From Actinophytocola sp963727495 (lineage in GTDB: Bacteria > Actinomycetota > Actinomycetes > Mycobacteriales > Pseudonocardiaceae): a stretch of DNA of 64,000 bases. This document shows positions 28,816 through 37,435 of the stretch, piece by piece (positions within the stretch are counted from its first letter, which is position 1; each line of letters begins with the position of its first letter). The notes beneath the pieces are model-generated. The model made no database searches. It saw nothing but the letters and a program-made list of their open reading frames with translations, and was not told where the DNA came from. The stretch spans positions 1 through 64,000 of the forward strand of contig CAVSGQ010000014.1 of assembly GCA_963727495.1 (NCBI GenBank), written 5' to 3'. The translations under genes were made by a program, and so were the position numbers.

Positions 28816-30042
28816 TCAGCCCGCCGGCCGGCGCGCGACCGAGACCGCGTCGACCATGCGGTCGAGGATCTCCCGCAGCAGCGGGGTCGGGGTGGCGAAG
28901 TTGAGCCGCACGAACCCGTCACCGCCGGGGTTGTAGCTGCTGCCGGCGCTGAGCTCCACCCGGGCGCGGTCCCGGAAGTAGGCCGCCGGGTCCGGGCCGC
29001 AGTCCAGGCCCCGGCAGTCGAGCCAGGACAGGTACGTCGCCTCCGGCATGTGGTGGCGGACCTCCGGCAGGCTCTCGGCGACGGCCTCGGCGACGATCCG
29101 CCGGTTGGTGTCGAGGTAGTCGACGACGGTGTCCAGCCAGCCGCTCGCCTCGGTCCAGGCGGCGAGGCTGGCCCGCATGCCGAGGACGTTGACGCTCGGG
29201 CCCGGCGGCAGCGCGGCCAGCTTCTCGCGCAGCGCCGCGTCGCCGACGTGCCCGACCGCGCAGCGAAGCCCCGCCAGGCTGAACGCCTTGCTGGCCGCGT
29301 ACATGGTCACCGTTCGGGCCTCGAGGGCCGGATCGAGCGAGGCGAACGGCAGGTGGCGGTGCGGTGCGTAGGTCAGGTCCGCGTGCAGATCGTCCGAGAT
29401 CACCAGCAGGTCCTGCCGCTCGGCGGCCTCGGCGAGCGCCAGCAGCTCGCCCCGGGTGAACACCCGCCCGGTCGGGTTGTGCGGATTGACCAGGACCAGC
29501 ACCCGGCAGCCACCCTCGGCCATGCGCCGCGCGCAGTCGTCGGCGTCGAACGCCCAGCCGTCCGCGGTGTCGATCATCGGCAGCGGCACCATGCGCAGGC
29601 CCAGCCGCTCGATCGTCGTGGCGAACGGCCCGAACAACGGCGTGTGCACCGCGACGCCGTCGCCGGGCGACGTGCTCAGCTCCAGGATCACGCGCAGGGC
29701 GTAGGTCACGTCGGTGAACTCCCGGACATGGTCCGGTTCGGGCCACCAGCCGTAGCGTTCCTTCATGCGGTAGGCGAAGGCCGCACGCAGCGGGCTCGCG
29801 CCGCCGGGCCAGTCCGGGTAGCCGAAGTCGCCGATGTCGATGTACCGCCGCAACGAGGCGACGACCGGCTCGGCGACCGGAAAGTCCATGTCGGCGACCC
29901 ACGCCGGCAGCACGCCGGGGCCGGGAACGCGCCACTTCGCTCCCGGGCGGAACCGCAGCACGCGCTCGTCGAGCTGGTCGAAGACCACATATCTGGGCCG
30001 GTCCTGCCGGCCGACGCTGGTGTTCCCGCGGAGCTTCGTCAC
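28816..30042 (-). CDS. PatB/MalY-type C-S lyase (class I/II aminotransferase)
   Basis: A 408-aa PLP enzyme of the MalY/PatB group, which cleaves cystathionine or related C-S bonds to release a thiol, pyruvate and ammonia. Evidence is the N-terminal LPAWVADMDFPVAEPVVASL (MADMDF signature region), CRVLVLVNPHNPTGRVFT, LLVISDDLHADLTYAPHRHL and the PLP lysine in TMYAASKAFSLAGLRCAVG. The C-terminus has RVELSAGSSYNPGGDGFVRL, which includes the conserved Arg contact. GTG 30042 is chosen at the start of similarity. It lies upstream of the HxlR gene on the same strand. Confidence 0.88.
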   Translation of the reverse strand: MTKLRGNTSVGRQDRPRYVVFDQLDERVLRFRPGAKWRVPGPGVLPAWVADMDFPVAEPVVASLRRYIDIGDFGYPDWPGGASPLRAAFAYRMKERYGWWPEPDHVREFTDVTYALRVILELSTSPGDGVAVHTPLFGPFATTIERLGLRMVPLPMIDTADGWAFDADDCARRMAEGGCRVLVLVNPHNPTGRVFTRGELLALAEAAERQDLLVISDDLHADLTYAPHRHLPFASLDPALEARTVTMYAASKAFSLAGLRCAVGHVGDAALREKLAALPPGPSVNVLGMRASLAAWTEASGWLDTVVDYLDTNRRIVAEAVAESLPEVRHHMPEATYLSWLDCRGLDCGPDPAAYFRDRARVELSAGSSYNPGGDGFVRLNFATPTPLLREILDRMVDAVSVARRPAG

Positions 30043-30209
30043 CGTCCCGTCCCCACTAATGGTGCGCGCACACGCCAAGCACACCCCATCGGCGGGACGT
30101 TCGTCTTCTCCCGACGTGCTCAGACCGTCCGGGTGCCCCGCGCGCCGGACTGCCGTCCTCGATCGCCCCGTCGCGCAACCGGGTTCGTGGGTCATGGCGT
30201 CTGTAGGGT

Positions 30210-31427
30210 ATGGCGGTCTCGGCACGGTTGGCGGCGCTCGGTCTGGTTGTCCTGGTTGCCGCGTGCGGCTCGCAGCCGGAGGCCGAGCAACCCCCGCCCC
30301 CACCGCCGCTGCCGGTGGCCGAGCGGGTGCCCGCCGACATGGCCGCGTTGATCTCGGCCGTCGACGCGTTCGGGCTCGACCTGCTCACCGCGCCGACGCT
30401 GGCGGACCAGCCCAACCTCGTGGTGTCCCCGGTGAGCGTCGCCCTCGTGCTGGAGATGGTCGGCGTGGGTGCCGAGGGCGAGACCGCGGCGCAGATGAGG
30501 AAGGTCCTGCACCTGCCCGACGGCGTTCAGCCCCGCGCACCCACCTTCGATCGGACCGACCTGAAGATGTCCAACACGGTGTGGGCCCAGCGCGGGCTCA
30601 CGCTCGTGCCCGGCTACCGCGACACGCTGCGCAGCCGGTTCGGCGCGACGCTCGGCGAGGCGGACTTCCTGACCGACCCCGACAGCGCTCGCCGCCGGAT
30701 CAACCGGACCGTCGCCGACCAGACCGCGGGAAAGATCACCGACCTGTTCCCGCCGGAGTCCATCGACAGCGATACGAGAGTCGTGCTGAGCAACGCGATC
30801 TACCTGAAGGCCGCGTGGGCACGGGAGTTCGACCCCGCCAAGACCGGCGACGCGCCCTTCACCCGCGGCGACGGATCGACGGTGACCGTGCCGATGATGC
30901 ACAACGACCCGCACCAGGAGCCGATCGTCAGCTTCGGGTACGCCGCGAACCGGGGCTACCAGGTGGTCACCGTGCCCTACCGGGGCGGCAAGCTGGCGTT
31001 CACCGTGATCGTGCCCGCCGCCGTCGACGCGGTGCGTGCCAAGGGGATCGCGGCGCTGCTCGGCGAGGTCCGGCCGGCGCTCGTCGCCCTGGCCATGCCC
31101 CGCTTCACCGTCGGGTCGGCCATGAACCTGACCGACACCCTGCGCGCCGCCGGAATGCCCGCCGCGTTCACCGCCGACGCGGACTTCGGCGGCATCACCC
31201 ACGATGCCGACCTGTGGATCGACACGGTGCAGCACTCGACCTTCGTGCAGGTCGACGAGAAGGGCACGGTGGCCGCCGCCGCGGCCGCCGCCAACGGCGC
31301 GTCGGGCTCCTTCGAACCGACCTACACCGTCACCGTCGACCGTCCGTTCCTCTTCGTCATCACCGACGTCGCGACCGGGGCACCCCTGTTCCTCGGCAGG
31401 GTCACCGACCCGACCGCCTCCGGGTAG
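30210..31427 (+). CDS. Serpin (serine protease inhibitor), predicted lipoprotein
   Basis: A 405-aa serpin with an N-terminal lipoprotein signal (LAALGLVVLVAACGS, lipobox VAAC) and a proline-rich linker, so it should be anchored on the outer face of the membrane. Serpin blocks are NLVVSPVSVALVLEMVGVGA, RINRTVADQTAGKITDLFPP, VLSNAIYLKAAWAREF and the C-terminal FLFVITDVATGAPLFLGRV. The reactive-centre loop begins DEKGTVAAAAAAANG. The Gly-Thr-Val-Ala hinge fits an inhibitory serpin. The loop is about two residues longer than in antitrypsin, so P1 falls within the stretch GSF. Serpins are sparse in bacteria. The gene diverges from the PatB-type gene. Confidence 0.92.
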   Translation: MAVSARLAALGLVVLVAACGSQPEAEQPPPPPPLPVAERVPADMAALISAVDAFGLDLLTAPTLADQPNLVVSPVSVALVLEMVGVGAEGETAAQMRKVLHLPDGVQPRAPTFDRTDLKMSNTVWAQRGLTLVPGYRDTLRSRFGATLGEADFLTDPDSARRRINRTVADQTAGKITDLFPPESIDSDTRVVLSNAIYLKAAWAREFDPAKTGDAPFTRGDGSTVTVPMMHNDPHQEPIVSFGYAANRGYQVVTVPYRGGKLAFTVIVPAAVDAVRAKGIAALLGEVRPALVALAMPRFTVGSAMNLTDTLRAAGMPAAFTADADFGGITHDADLWIDTVQHSTFVQVDEKGTVAAAAAAANGASGSFEPTYTVTVDRPFLFVITDVATGAPLFLGRVTDPTASG

Positions 31428-31430
31428 CGG

Positions 31431-31645
31431 GCGAGCCGACCTCTCACGTCGCCGAACCGACCCGCCACGCGGGCGAGTCGGCTCCGCGCTTCGTCCAACC
31501 GACCCACCGGCGCACGCCACAGGTCGGCTCGACCGCGCCACGGGACGACTCGACCGCGCCACGGGTCGGCTCGACGGCGCCACGTCGGCTCGGGGTGCGG
31601 ACGACTCGACGGTGTGGCGGGTCGGCTCGACCGCGTGGTGGGGCG
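31431..31645. repeat. Degenerate 21-bp repeat cluster
   Basis: About six clear units based on GTCGGCTCGACCGCGCCACGG run from 31523 to about 31641, alternating between GTCGGCTCGAC and GACGACTCGAC starts. More diverged, partly inverted units fill 31431-31522. Two neighbouring units (31523-31543 and 31544-31564) differ at three positions only. In one frame the array would read as repeated VGSTAPR/DDSTAPR, but there is no start or gene context. It fills the gap between the serpin and methyltransferase genes. Confidence 0.7.
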
Positions 31646-31725
31646 GGCTTCCTGGCGGCGGAGACGGTCCGCACGGGTACGGTGCCGTGCGAGGGCGGGC
31701 TTGGCGCCGGGCACCGGGGGGTCGA

Positions 31726-32517
31726 ATGGACGGTCGCACCGACGAGCGGCGGGTCACGCACGCACGCCGGCTGGAGCGGGAGCTGAGCCGGTACCAGGAA
31801 CGGCTGCGGGAGGCGTTCGGCGTCGGTGCCGGCGACCGGGTGCTCGACATCGGGTGCGGCGCGGGGGCGACGACGCGGGACGCGGCCAGGTCGGCGCATC
31901 GGGGCGGCGCGCACGGCGTCGACGTGTCCGCGCCGGTGGTCGCGACCGCCCGCCGGCTCGCGGCGGCCGAGGGCCTTGGCAACGCCACCTTCGAGCAGGC
32001 CGACGCGCAGTCGCACCCGTTCCCCCCGGCGCACTACGACCTCGGCATCAGCCGGTTCGGCACGATGTTCTTCACCGACCCGGTCGCCGCGTTCGCCAAC
32101 GTCGGCCGGGCGTTGCGGCCCGGCGCGCGGCTGGTCCAGCTGGTGTGGCGGGACGGCGACCGCCAGGAGTGGGCCACGGCGATCGGCCGGGCGCTGTCCG
32201 GCGGATCGCCCCCACCGGTCACCGGCGGACCGTTCTCGCTCGCCGACCCCGCGGTGGTCCGCGAGATCCTCGGCGCCGCCGGGTTCGCGGACGTCGAGCT
32301 CACCGAGCTGAGCGAGCCCGTCCACTATGGAACCCAGGACGACGCCTACGACTTCGTGCTCGGCCTCGAGCTGGCGCGGGACCTGCTCGCGACGCTCGAC
32401 CCCGCCGCCGTGCCGGCCGCGCACGATCGGCTGCGCGCCGTGCTCGCCGCGCACGACACCGGCGCCGGCGTGTGGTTCGGCTCCCGCGCCTGGCTCGTCG
32501 CCGCCCGCCGCGGCTGA
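31726..32517 (+). CDS. Class I SAM-dependent methyltransferase
   Basis: A 263-aa methyltransferase. Motif I is RVLDIGCGAGATTRDAA near residues 35-51, followed by HGVDVSAPVVATARRLAAAE (motif II), FEQADAQSHPFPPAHYDLGI (motif III) and RALRPGARLVQLVWRDGDRQ. The C-terminal PFSLADPAVVREILGAAGFA and VELTELSEPVHYG are typical of small-molecule methyltransferases. ATG 31726 follows GGGGGG by 5 bp. The substrate is unknown. It converges with the minus-strand MoeA cluster 41 bp away. Confidence 0.88.
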   Translation: MDGRTDERRVTHARRLERELSRYQERLREAFGVGAGDRVLDIGCGAGATTRDAARSAHRGGAHGVDVSAPVVATARRLAAAEGLGNATFEQADAQSHPFPPAHYDLGISRFGTMFFTDPVAAFANVGRALRPGARLVQLVWRDGDRQEWATAIGRALSGGSPPPVTGGPFSLADPAVVREILGAAGFADVELTELSEPVHYGTQDDAYDFVLGLELARDLLATLDPAAVPAAHDRLRAVLAAHDTGAGVWFGSRAWLVAARRG

Positions 32518-32558
32518 ACGCCGGGTCCGGTTCTCGCCGGCGGTCGCACGCCGCGACC

Positions 32559-34470
32559 TCAGCGGATCCGCCTGCCGGTCTCCGCGCAGGAGTACCCGCC
32601 GAGCGCCTCGACCTCGGCGCGGAAGTCCGGCCGCTCCAGCAGCGTCCACAGTGGCGCGAGCCGCTCGTCGTCGAGCGTGTCCGCGCGCAGCACCAGGTCG
32701 TACGGTTCCTGCGCGACCGGCACGAAGCCCAGCCCGAACGCGCGGGCCGCGGCGAGGATGCCCAGACCCGCGTCCGCGCGGCCGGCGGCCACGGCCGCGG
32801 CGACCGCGAGGTGCGTGTGCTCCTCGCGCGTATAGCCGGGGATGTCGGCCGGGTCGATGCCACGCGTGGCGAGCTCGTGGTCGAGCAGCGCCCGGGTGCC
32901 CGCACCGCGCTGGCGGTTGACGTAGCGCAGGCCCGGGCGGGTCAGGTCGTCGACCTTGGCGAGCGCCAGCGGGTTGCCGGGCGCGACGATAAGCCCCTGC
33001 TCGCGGTGCACGAGCCGGACCAGCCACCGCGTCCGGCCCGAGCAGCCTGTCCACGTAGGGCAGCGTGTACTCGCCGGTGCCCGGGTCGAGCAGGTGGGAG
33101 CCCGCGACGTGGCACAGCCCGTCCCGCAGCGCGACGAGGCCGCCCAGGGACCCGACGTTCGACGACGCGAGGGTGATGCGCGGGTCGACGGCGCGCAGGG
33201 CCGAGGCGGCGAGGTCGAGCACGAGGTCGTGGGACCCGATCGCGACGATCGTGCGGTCGATCTCGCCCAGTCCGCGCAGCAGCTCGACCCGGACCCGCTC
33301 GCCCGCGTGATGTCCCTCCACACCGGACGGAACGACGAGCAGCCCGTCGGCGCGCACGAGCGAGGTCAGCACGCCCGCGCCGCGCGGCAGCGGGGTGGCG
33401 ACGACCCGGTCCCGGACCCGGCCGAGCCGCACCCGGACCCAGTCGTCCATGCCGATCGCGGACGGCAGCTTCCGGGCGAGGTACGCGGTCGCCGACGGGC
33501 GTTCCCGCGGTGCGGCGCCTTCCAGCTCGGCGAGCAGCGGCGCGGCGAAGATGTCGAACGTGAGCGCGGCCGACACCGGATAGCCGGGCACGCCGACCAC
33601 CGGCGTGCCGTCGACGGTGCCGAGCACCACCGGGTGGCCCGGCCGGACGGCGACGCCGTGGACCGCGAGGGTCCCGGCTCCGGCGACGACACGCGCGGAG
33701 TAGTCGTCGCGGCCGGCGCTGGAGCCCGCGACGAGCAGGACGAGGTCGGCGTGCGCGGCCGCGGCGCGCACGGCCGCGGTGATGGCGTCCGGGTCGTCCG
33801 GCACGATCCCGGCGACCGTCGCCGCGCAGCCCGCCTCACGCGCCTGCGACGCGAGCATGAGCGAGTTGGTGTCGAGGATGTCGCCCGGTTCGAGGCCGGC
33901 GCCGATCGGGCGGATCTCGTCGCCGGTCGGGATCACCGCCACGACGGGCGCGCGGCGGACCGCGAGCTCGGTCGCCCCGGCCGCGGCGCACGCGGCGACA
34001 TCCACCGGGCGCAGGCGATGCCCCTCCGGCAGCAGCAGCTCGGCGGCGCTGATGTCCTCGCCGATCGACCGGACGTGCTGGTAGGGCGGGACGGCGGCGC
34101 GCAGCTCGGCCCGGTCGCCGGCGCGGTGGACGTGCTCGCGCATGACCACCGCGTCGTAGCCGGCGGGCAGCGGGTCGCCGGTGTCGACGACCTCGAACGC
34201 GTCCGCCTCGAGCAGCACCGGGGTGGTCTCCGCGGCGCCGACCGTGTCGGCCGCGCGCACGGCGATGCCGTCCATCCCCGCCGAGTCGAACGCCGGGGAT
34301 GATCGCAGCGCCCACACGGGTTCGGCCGTCACCCGGCCGACTGCCTCGCCGACGGGCACCCGCACGACGTCGACCCGCGCCGGGCACCCGGTGGCGGCGC
34401 GCGCCTCCCGCCAGGCGGTGTGCGCCTGGGCGGCGGGCACGTCGGAGACGAACGGGCTCTCGGCGCTCAT
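32559..34470 (-). pseudogene. MoeA fused to a periplasmic-binding-like domain, one frameshift
   Basis: From ATG 34470 the frame is a molybdopterin molybdenumtransferase: SSPAFDSAGMDGIAVRAADT, DTGDPLPAGYDAVVMREHVH, VAVIPTGDEIRPIG, ILDTNSLMLASQAREAGC, VAGSSAGRDDYSARVV and PVVGVPGYPVSAALTFD. After residue 400 comes a PBP-like domain (IDRTIVAIGSHDLVLDLAAS). At about 33025 an extra G shifts the frame; the domain continues as LVRLVHREQGLIVAPGNPLA, RQRGAGTRALLDHELATRGI and EPYDLVLRADTLDDE. The corrected product is about 636 aa. Such MoeA-PBP fusions occur in W/Mo gene clusters. It overlaps the upstream moeA stop (ATGA). The single indel may be an assembly error. Confidence 0.8.
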
Positions 34471-35687
34471 CGGTACAGGACGACCTCGACCTCGGTGCCC
34501 GCGTCCAGCCCGGTCGCCGGTTCGGGCACCACCAGGTAGCCGTCGGCGCGGGTGAGGACGGACAGCAGCGCCGACGGCCCGAACAGCGGCTCGGCGACCC
34601 CGTCGCGCACCCGGACCTGGACCACGTCGAGCCGGCCCGCCGCGGACGGCAGGTCCCGCGACAGCCGGGCGCGGGTGCCCGGCACCGGCGGCGGGGTCTC
34701 GCAGCCCGACAGCCGCCACAGCAGCGGCACCCCGACCAGCCCGAACACGACCAGCGCGGACAACGGGTTGCCCGGCAGCCCGATCAGCGGCGTGCCGCCG
34801 CAGTCCGCGAGCAGCGTCGGCTTTCCCGGCTTGACGGCGAGGCCGTGGCACCAGATCTCGCCGACGGCGGCGACCGCACCGGCGGTCTCGTCCCGCGCGC
34901 CGACCGACGAGCCGGCGGACACGACCACGAGGTCGGCGCCGGGCAGCACCTCGGTGAGCCGTTCCTTCAGCGCGCCCGGCTCGTCGCTCACGATCCCGGC
35001 CACCACCGGTTCGCCACCGGCGTCGGCGACCAGCCCGGCCAGCGCCGAGGCGGTGGCGTCGCGCACCTGGCCGGCGGCCGGCGTCGCGGTGGAGGGCGGG
35101 ACGACCTCGTCGCCGGTGGAGAGGATCGCGACCCGGGGCCGGGCGTGCACGGCGACCGTGGTCACCCCGGCGGCGGCCAGCAGCCCGAGGTCGGGGGCAC
35201 GCAGCGGCCGCCCGGCCGGCACCAGCGGCGCACCGGCGGCGACGTCCTCGTCCGCGCGCACGAGACCGCCGCCGGCCGCGACGGGGCGGGTGACCTCGAC
35301 GGTGCCGGGCACGGTCTCGGCCGTGTACTCGACCATCACCACGGCGTCGGCTCCCTCGGGCAGCGCTCCCCCGGTCGGCACGGCCACGCAGCCGCCCGGC
35401 CGCACCGCGACGTCCGGCGCCGCGCCCATCCGCACCGCGCCGAGCAGGTCCAGATAGGACGGCAGCCCGTCGGAGGCGCCGAACGTGTCGGCGGCGCGCA
35501 CCGCGTAACCGTCCACGGTGGACCGGACGAAGCCGGGCAGCGGCGCGGGCGAGGGCACGTCCGCGGCGGGCACCCGGTGCAGCGCGCCGGCCAGCGCGAC
35601 GTCCTCGACGGCGGTGCGGTGCCCGGGGCGGAACCCCGCGAGGGCCTCGGCGACGGTGCGCGCGGTGAAGAACTCCCGACCGCTCAA
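34467..35687 (-). CDS. moeA: Molybdopterin molybdenumtransferase MoeA (first copy)
   Basis: A 406-aa MoeA that inserts molybdate or tungstate into adenylylated pyranopterin. Blocks are FVRSTVDGYAVRAADTFGAS, GGALPEGADAVVMVEYTAET, RPRVAILSTGDEVVPPSTAT, VVVSAGSSVGARDETAGAVA, GLAVKPGKPTLLADCGGTPL and LIGLPGNPLSALVVFGLV, followed by the C-terminal beta-barrel. The start TTG 35687 overlaps the NuoEF-like stop (TTGA), and the 3' end overlaps the next MoeA gene (ATGA). The two adjacent MoeA genes are distinct paralogues, perhaps one per metal. Confidence 0.92.
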   Translation of the reverse strand: MSGREFFTARTVAEALAGFRPGHRTAVEDVALAGALHRVPAADVPSPAPLPGFVRSTVDGYAVRAADTFGASDGLPSYLDLLGAVRMGAAPDVAVRPGGCVAVPTGGALPEGADAVVMVEYTAETVPGTVEVTRPVAAGGGLVRADEDVAAGAPLVPAGRPLRAPDLGLLAAAGVTTVAVHARPRVAILSTGDEVVPPSTATPAAGQVRDATASALAGLVADAGGEPVVAGIVSDEPGALKERLTEVLPGADLVVVSAGSSVGARDETAGAVAAVGEIWCHGLAVKPGKPTLLADCGGTPLIGLPGNPLSALVVFGLVGVPLLWRLSGCETPPPVPGTRARLSRDLPSAAGRLDVVQVRVRDGVAEPLFGPSALLSVLTRADGYLVVPEPATGLDAGTEVEVVLYR

Positions 35688-37435
35688 CGGTCCGGCTGCT
35701 CCTGCGCGCCGTCGGGCCGCGGTTGCGGCCGGGCCGCCGCGCCGCCCTTGTCGAGCCCGAGCACCGACACGACGGGGCCGAGCGCGACCTGCCCCAGCCC
35801 GCAGATCGACGTCTTGCGCATGGCCTCCTCCAACTGCAGGATCCGCCCGCGCCGTGCGTCGTCCAGCGGCACGCCGGAGTCCAGCGTCTCCCGCAGCAGC
35901 GTGTGGGCCTTCGTGGACCCTACCCGGCAGGGCACGCACTTGCCGCAGGACTCGTTGCGGAAGAAGCGCAGCACGTTCGTCGACGCGGCCAGCAGGTCGG
36001 TGCCCTCGGCGAGCACCACGAGCGCGCCGGAACCCAGCATCGTGCCCGCCTCGGCGAGCGTGCCGAAGTCCAGCGGGAGGTCGAGCCGGTCCGGCCCGAT
36101 GAAGTTGGACGACGCGCCGCCCGGCTGCACGGCGCCGACCGCGCGGCCGCCGGACACGCCACCGGCGGCGTCGATCAGGTCGCGGACCGTGGTGCCCATC
36201 GGCACGCAGTAGACCGCCGGGTTCTCCACGTGGCCGGAGACGGCGAAGAACTTCCAGCCGACCGAGTCGCCGAGGCCCTGGTCCCGCCACCAGCCGGCGC
36301 CACGCCGCAGGATGACCGGCACGTCGGCGAGCGTCTCCACGGAGTTCATCAGCGTGGGCCGGCCGTGCAGGCCGTAGGTGCCGGGGAACGGCGGCTTGTT
36401 GCGGGGCTCGCCGCGGTGGCCCTCCATGCACTCCAGCAGCGCGGTCTCCTCGCCGAGGATGTAGCCGCCCGGCGAGACGAAGACGTCGAGCTCCAGCCGG
36501 CGCCCGCTGCCGCACGCGTCCGGCCCGACGACGCCCGCCTCGCGCAGCGCCTCGATCTCCTTGCGCAGCACCCGTTCCTCGGGGCCGTACTCGTGCCGGA
36601 TGAACACCCAGCCCTCTTCGGCGCCGACCACGGCCATGCCGAGCAGCAGGCCCTCGAGCACGAGGTGCGGCTGGTCGGCCAGGATCTGGCGGTCCTTGAA
36701 CGTGCCCGGCTCGGACTCGTCGGCGTTGCAGATCACGTACTTGACCGGGTCGTCCGCGCCGGCGACCAGCTCCCACTTCCTGCCCGTGGGGAAGCCCGCG
36801 CCGCCCATGCCGCGCAGCCCGGAGTCGGACAGGGACGCCACGACGTCCCCGGCGGCCAGCTCGCCGCGCAGCAACGCCCGCAGCGAGGCGTACCGGTCCC
36901 GGACACCGGAGCCCGCGGGGTAGGGGTCGTTGGGCCACGGCTGGGTCCGGGTGGCCGCGACCGCCTCGCCCACGCCGTCGCCGCGGGCCGCCGCCACCAG
37001 CGAGTCCACATCGGACATCGCGGTGGGGCGCTCGTCGACCGCCGCGGCCGGCGCGATGTCACAGCGCCCGAGGCAGGACACCTCGACGAGCTCGACGTCG
37101 GTGTCCTCGCCGTACCTGGCTCGCAGCTCGGCGATCCGGTCCTCGCCCGAGCGTGCCCAGCACGACAGGTCGTGGCACACGTGCAGGGCGACCTTCGCGG
37201 GCGGGGTGGTGCGGAAGTGCGGGTAGAACGAGACGATCCCCTCGATCTCGTACCGCGGGCGGCGCGCCTCGCGGGCCAGCGTCTCCAGCTCCTCCCGCGG
37301 CAGCCAGCCCAGCCGGGCCTGGATCGCGTTGAGCGCGGGGATGAGCGAGGGCCCGGGGAACTTCCCGGCCCGCGCCTCCACACCGGGGACGCGGCGCGCG
37401 CTCGCCCGCGCGGCCCGCTCGGGACTCAGTGTCAT
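35684..37435 (-). CDS. NAD-dependent formate dehydrogenase beta subunit (NuoE-NuoF fusion)
   Basis: A 583-aa diaphorase subunit that passes electrons from formate dehydrogenase to NAD+. Residues 1-165 are NuoE-like with a thioredoxin-fold [2Fe-2S] site (VCHDLSCWARSG, then VSCLGRCDIAP). The rest is NuoF-like: FMN-binding LRGMGGAGFPTGRKWELVAG, YVICNADESEPGTFKDRQIL, the NADH region YILGEETALLECMEG, and a [4Fe-4S] site NESCGKCVPCRVGS plus a later Cys in KTSICGLGQ. ATG 37435 overlaps the FdhA stop (ATGA). The fused NuoE-NuoF form is typical of soluble NAD-reducing formate dehydrogenases and hydrogenases. Confidence 0.93.
   Translation of the reverse strand: MTLSPERAARASARRVPGVEARAGKFPGPSLIPALNAIQARLGWLPREELETLAREARRPRYEIEGIVSFYPHFRTTPPAKVALHVCHDLSCWARSGEDRIAELRARYGEDTDVELVEVSCLGRCDIAPAAAVDERPTAMSDVDSLVAAARGDGVGEAVAATRTQPWPNDPYPAGSGVRDRYASLRALLRGELAAGDVVASLSDSGLRGMGGAGFPTGRKWELVAGADDPVKYVICNADESEPGTFKDRQILADQPHLVLEGLLLGMAVVGAEEGWVFIRHEYGPEERVLRKEIEALREAGVVGPDACGSGRRLELDVFVSPGGYILGEETALLECMEGHRGEPRNKPPFPGTYGLHGRPTLMNSVETLADVPVILRRGAGWWRDQGLGDSVGWKFFAVSGHVENPAVYCVPMGTTVRDLIDAAGGVSGGRAVGAVQPGGASSNFIGPDRLDLPLDFGTLAEAGTMLGSGALVVLAEGTDLLAASTNVLRFFRNESCGKCVPCRVGSTKAHTLLRETLDSGVPLDDARRGRILQLEEAMRKTSICGLGQVALGPVVSVLGLDKGGAAARPQPRPDGAQEQPDR

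Noticed and set aside
31431..31645. CRISPR array
   Set aside because: Units adjoin directly without unique spacers and occur in both orientations.
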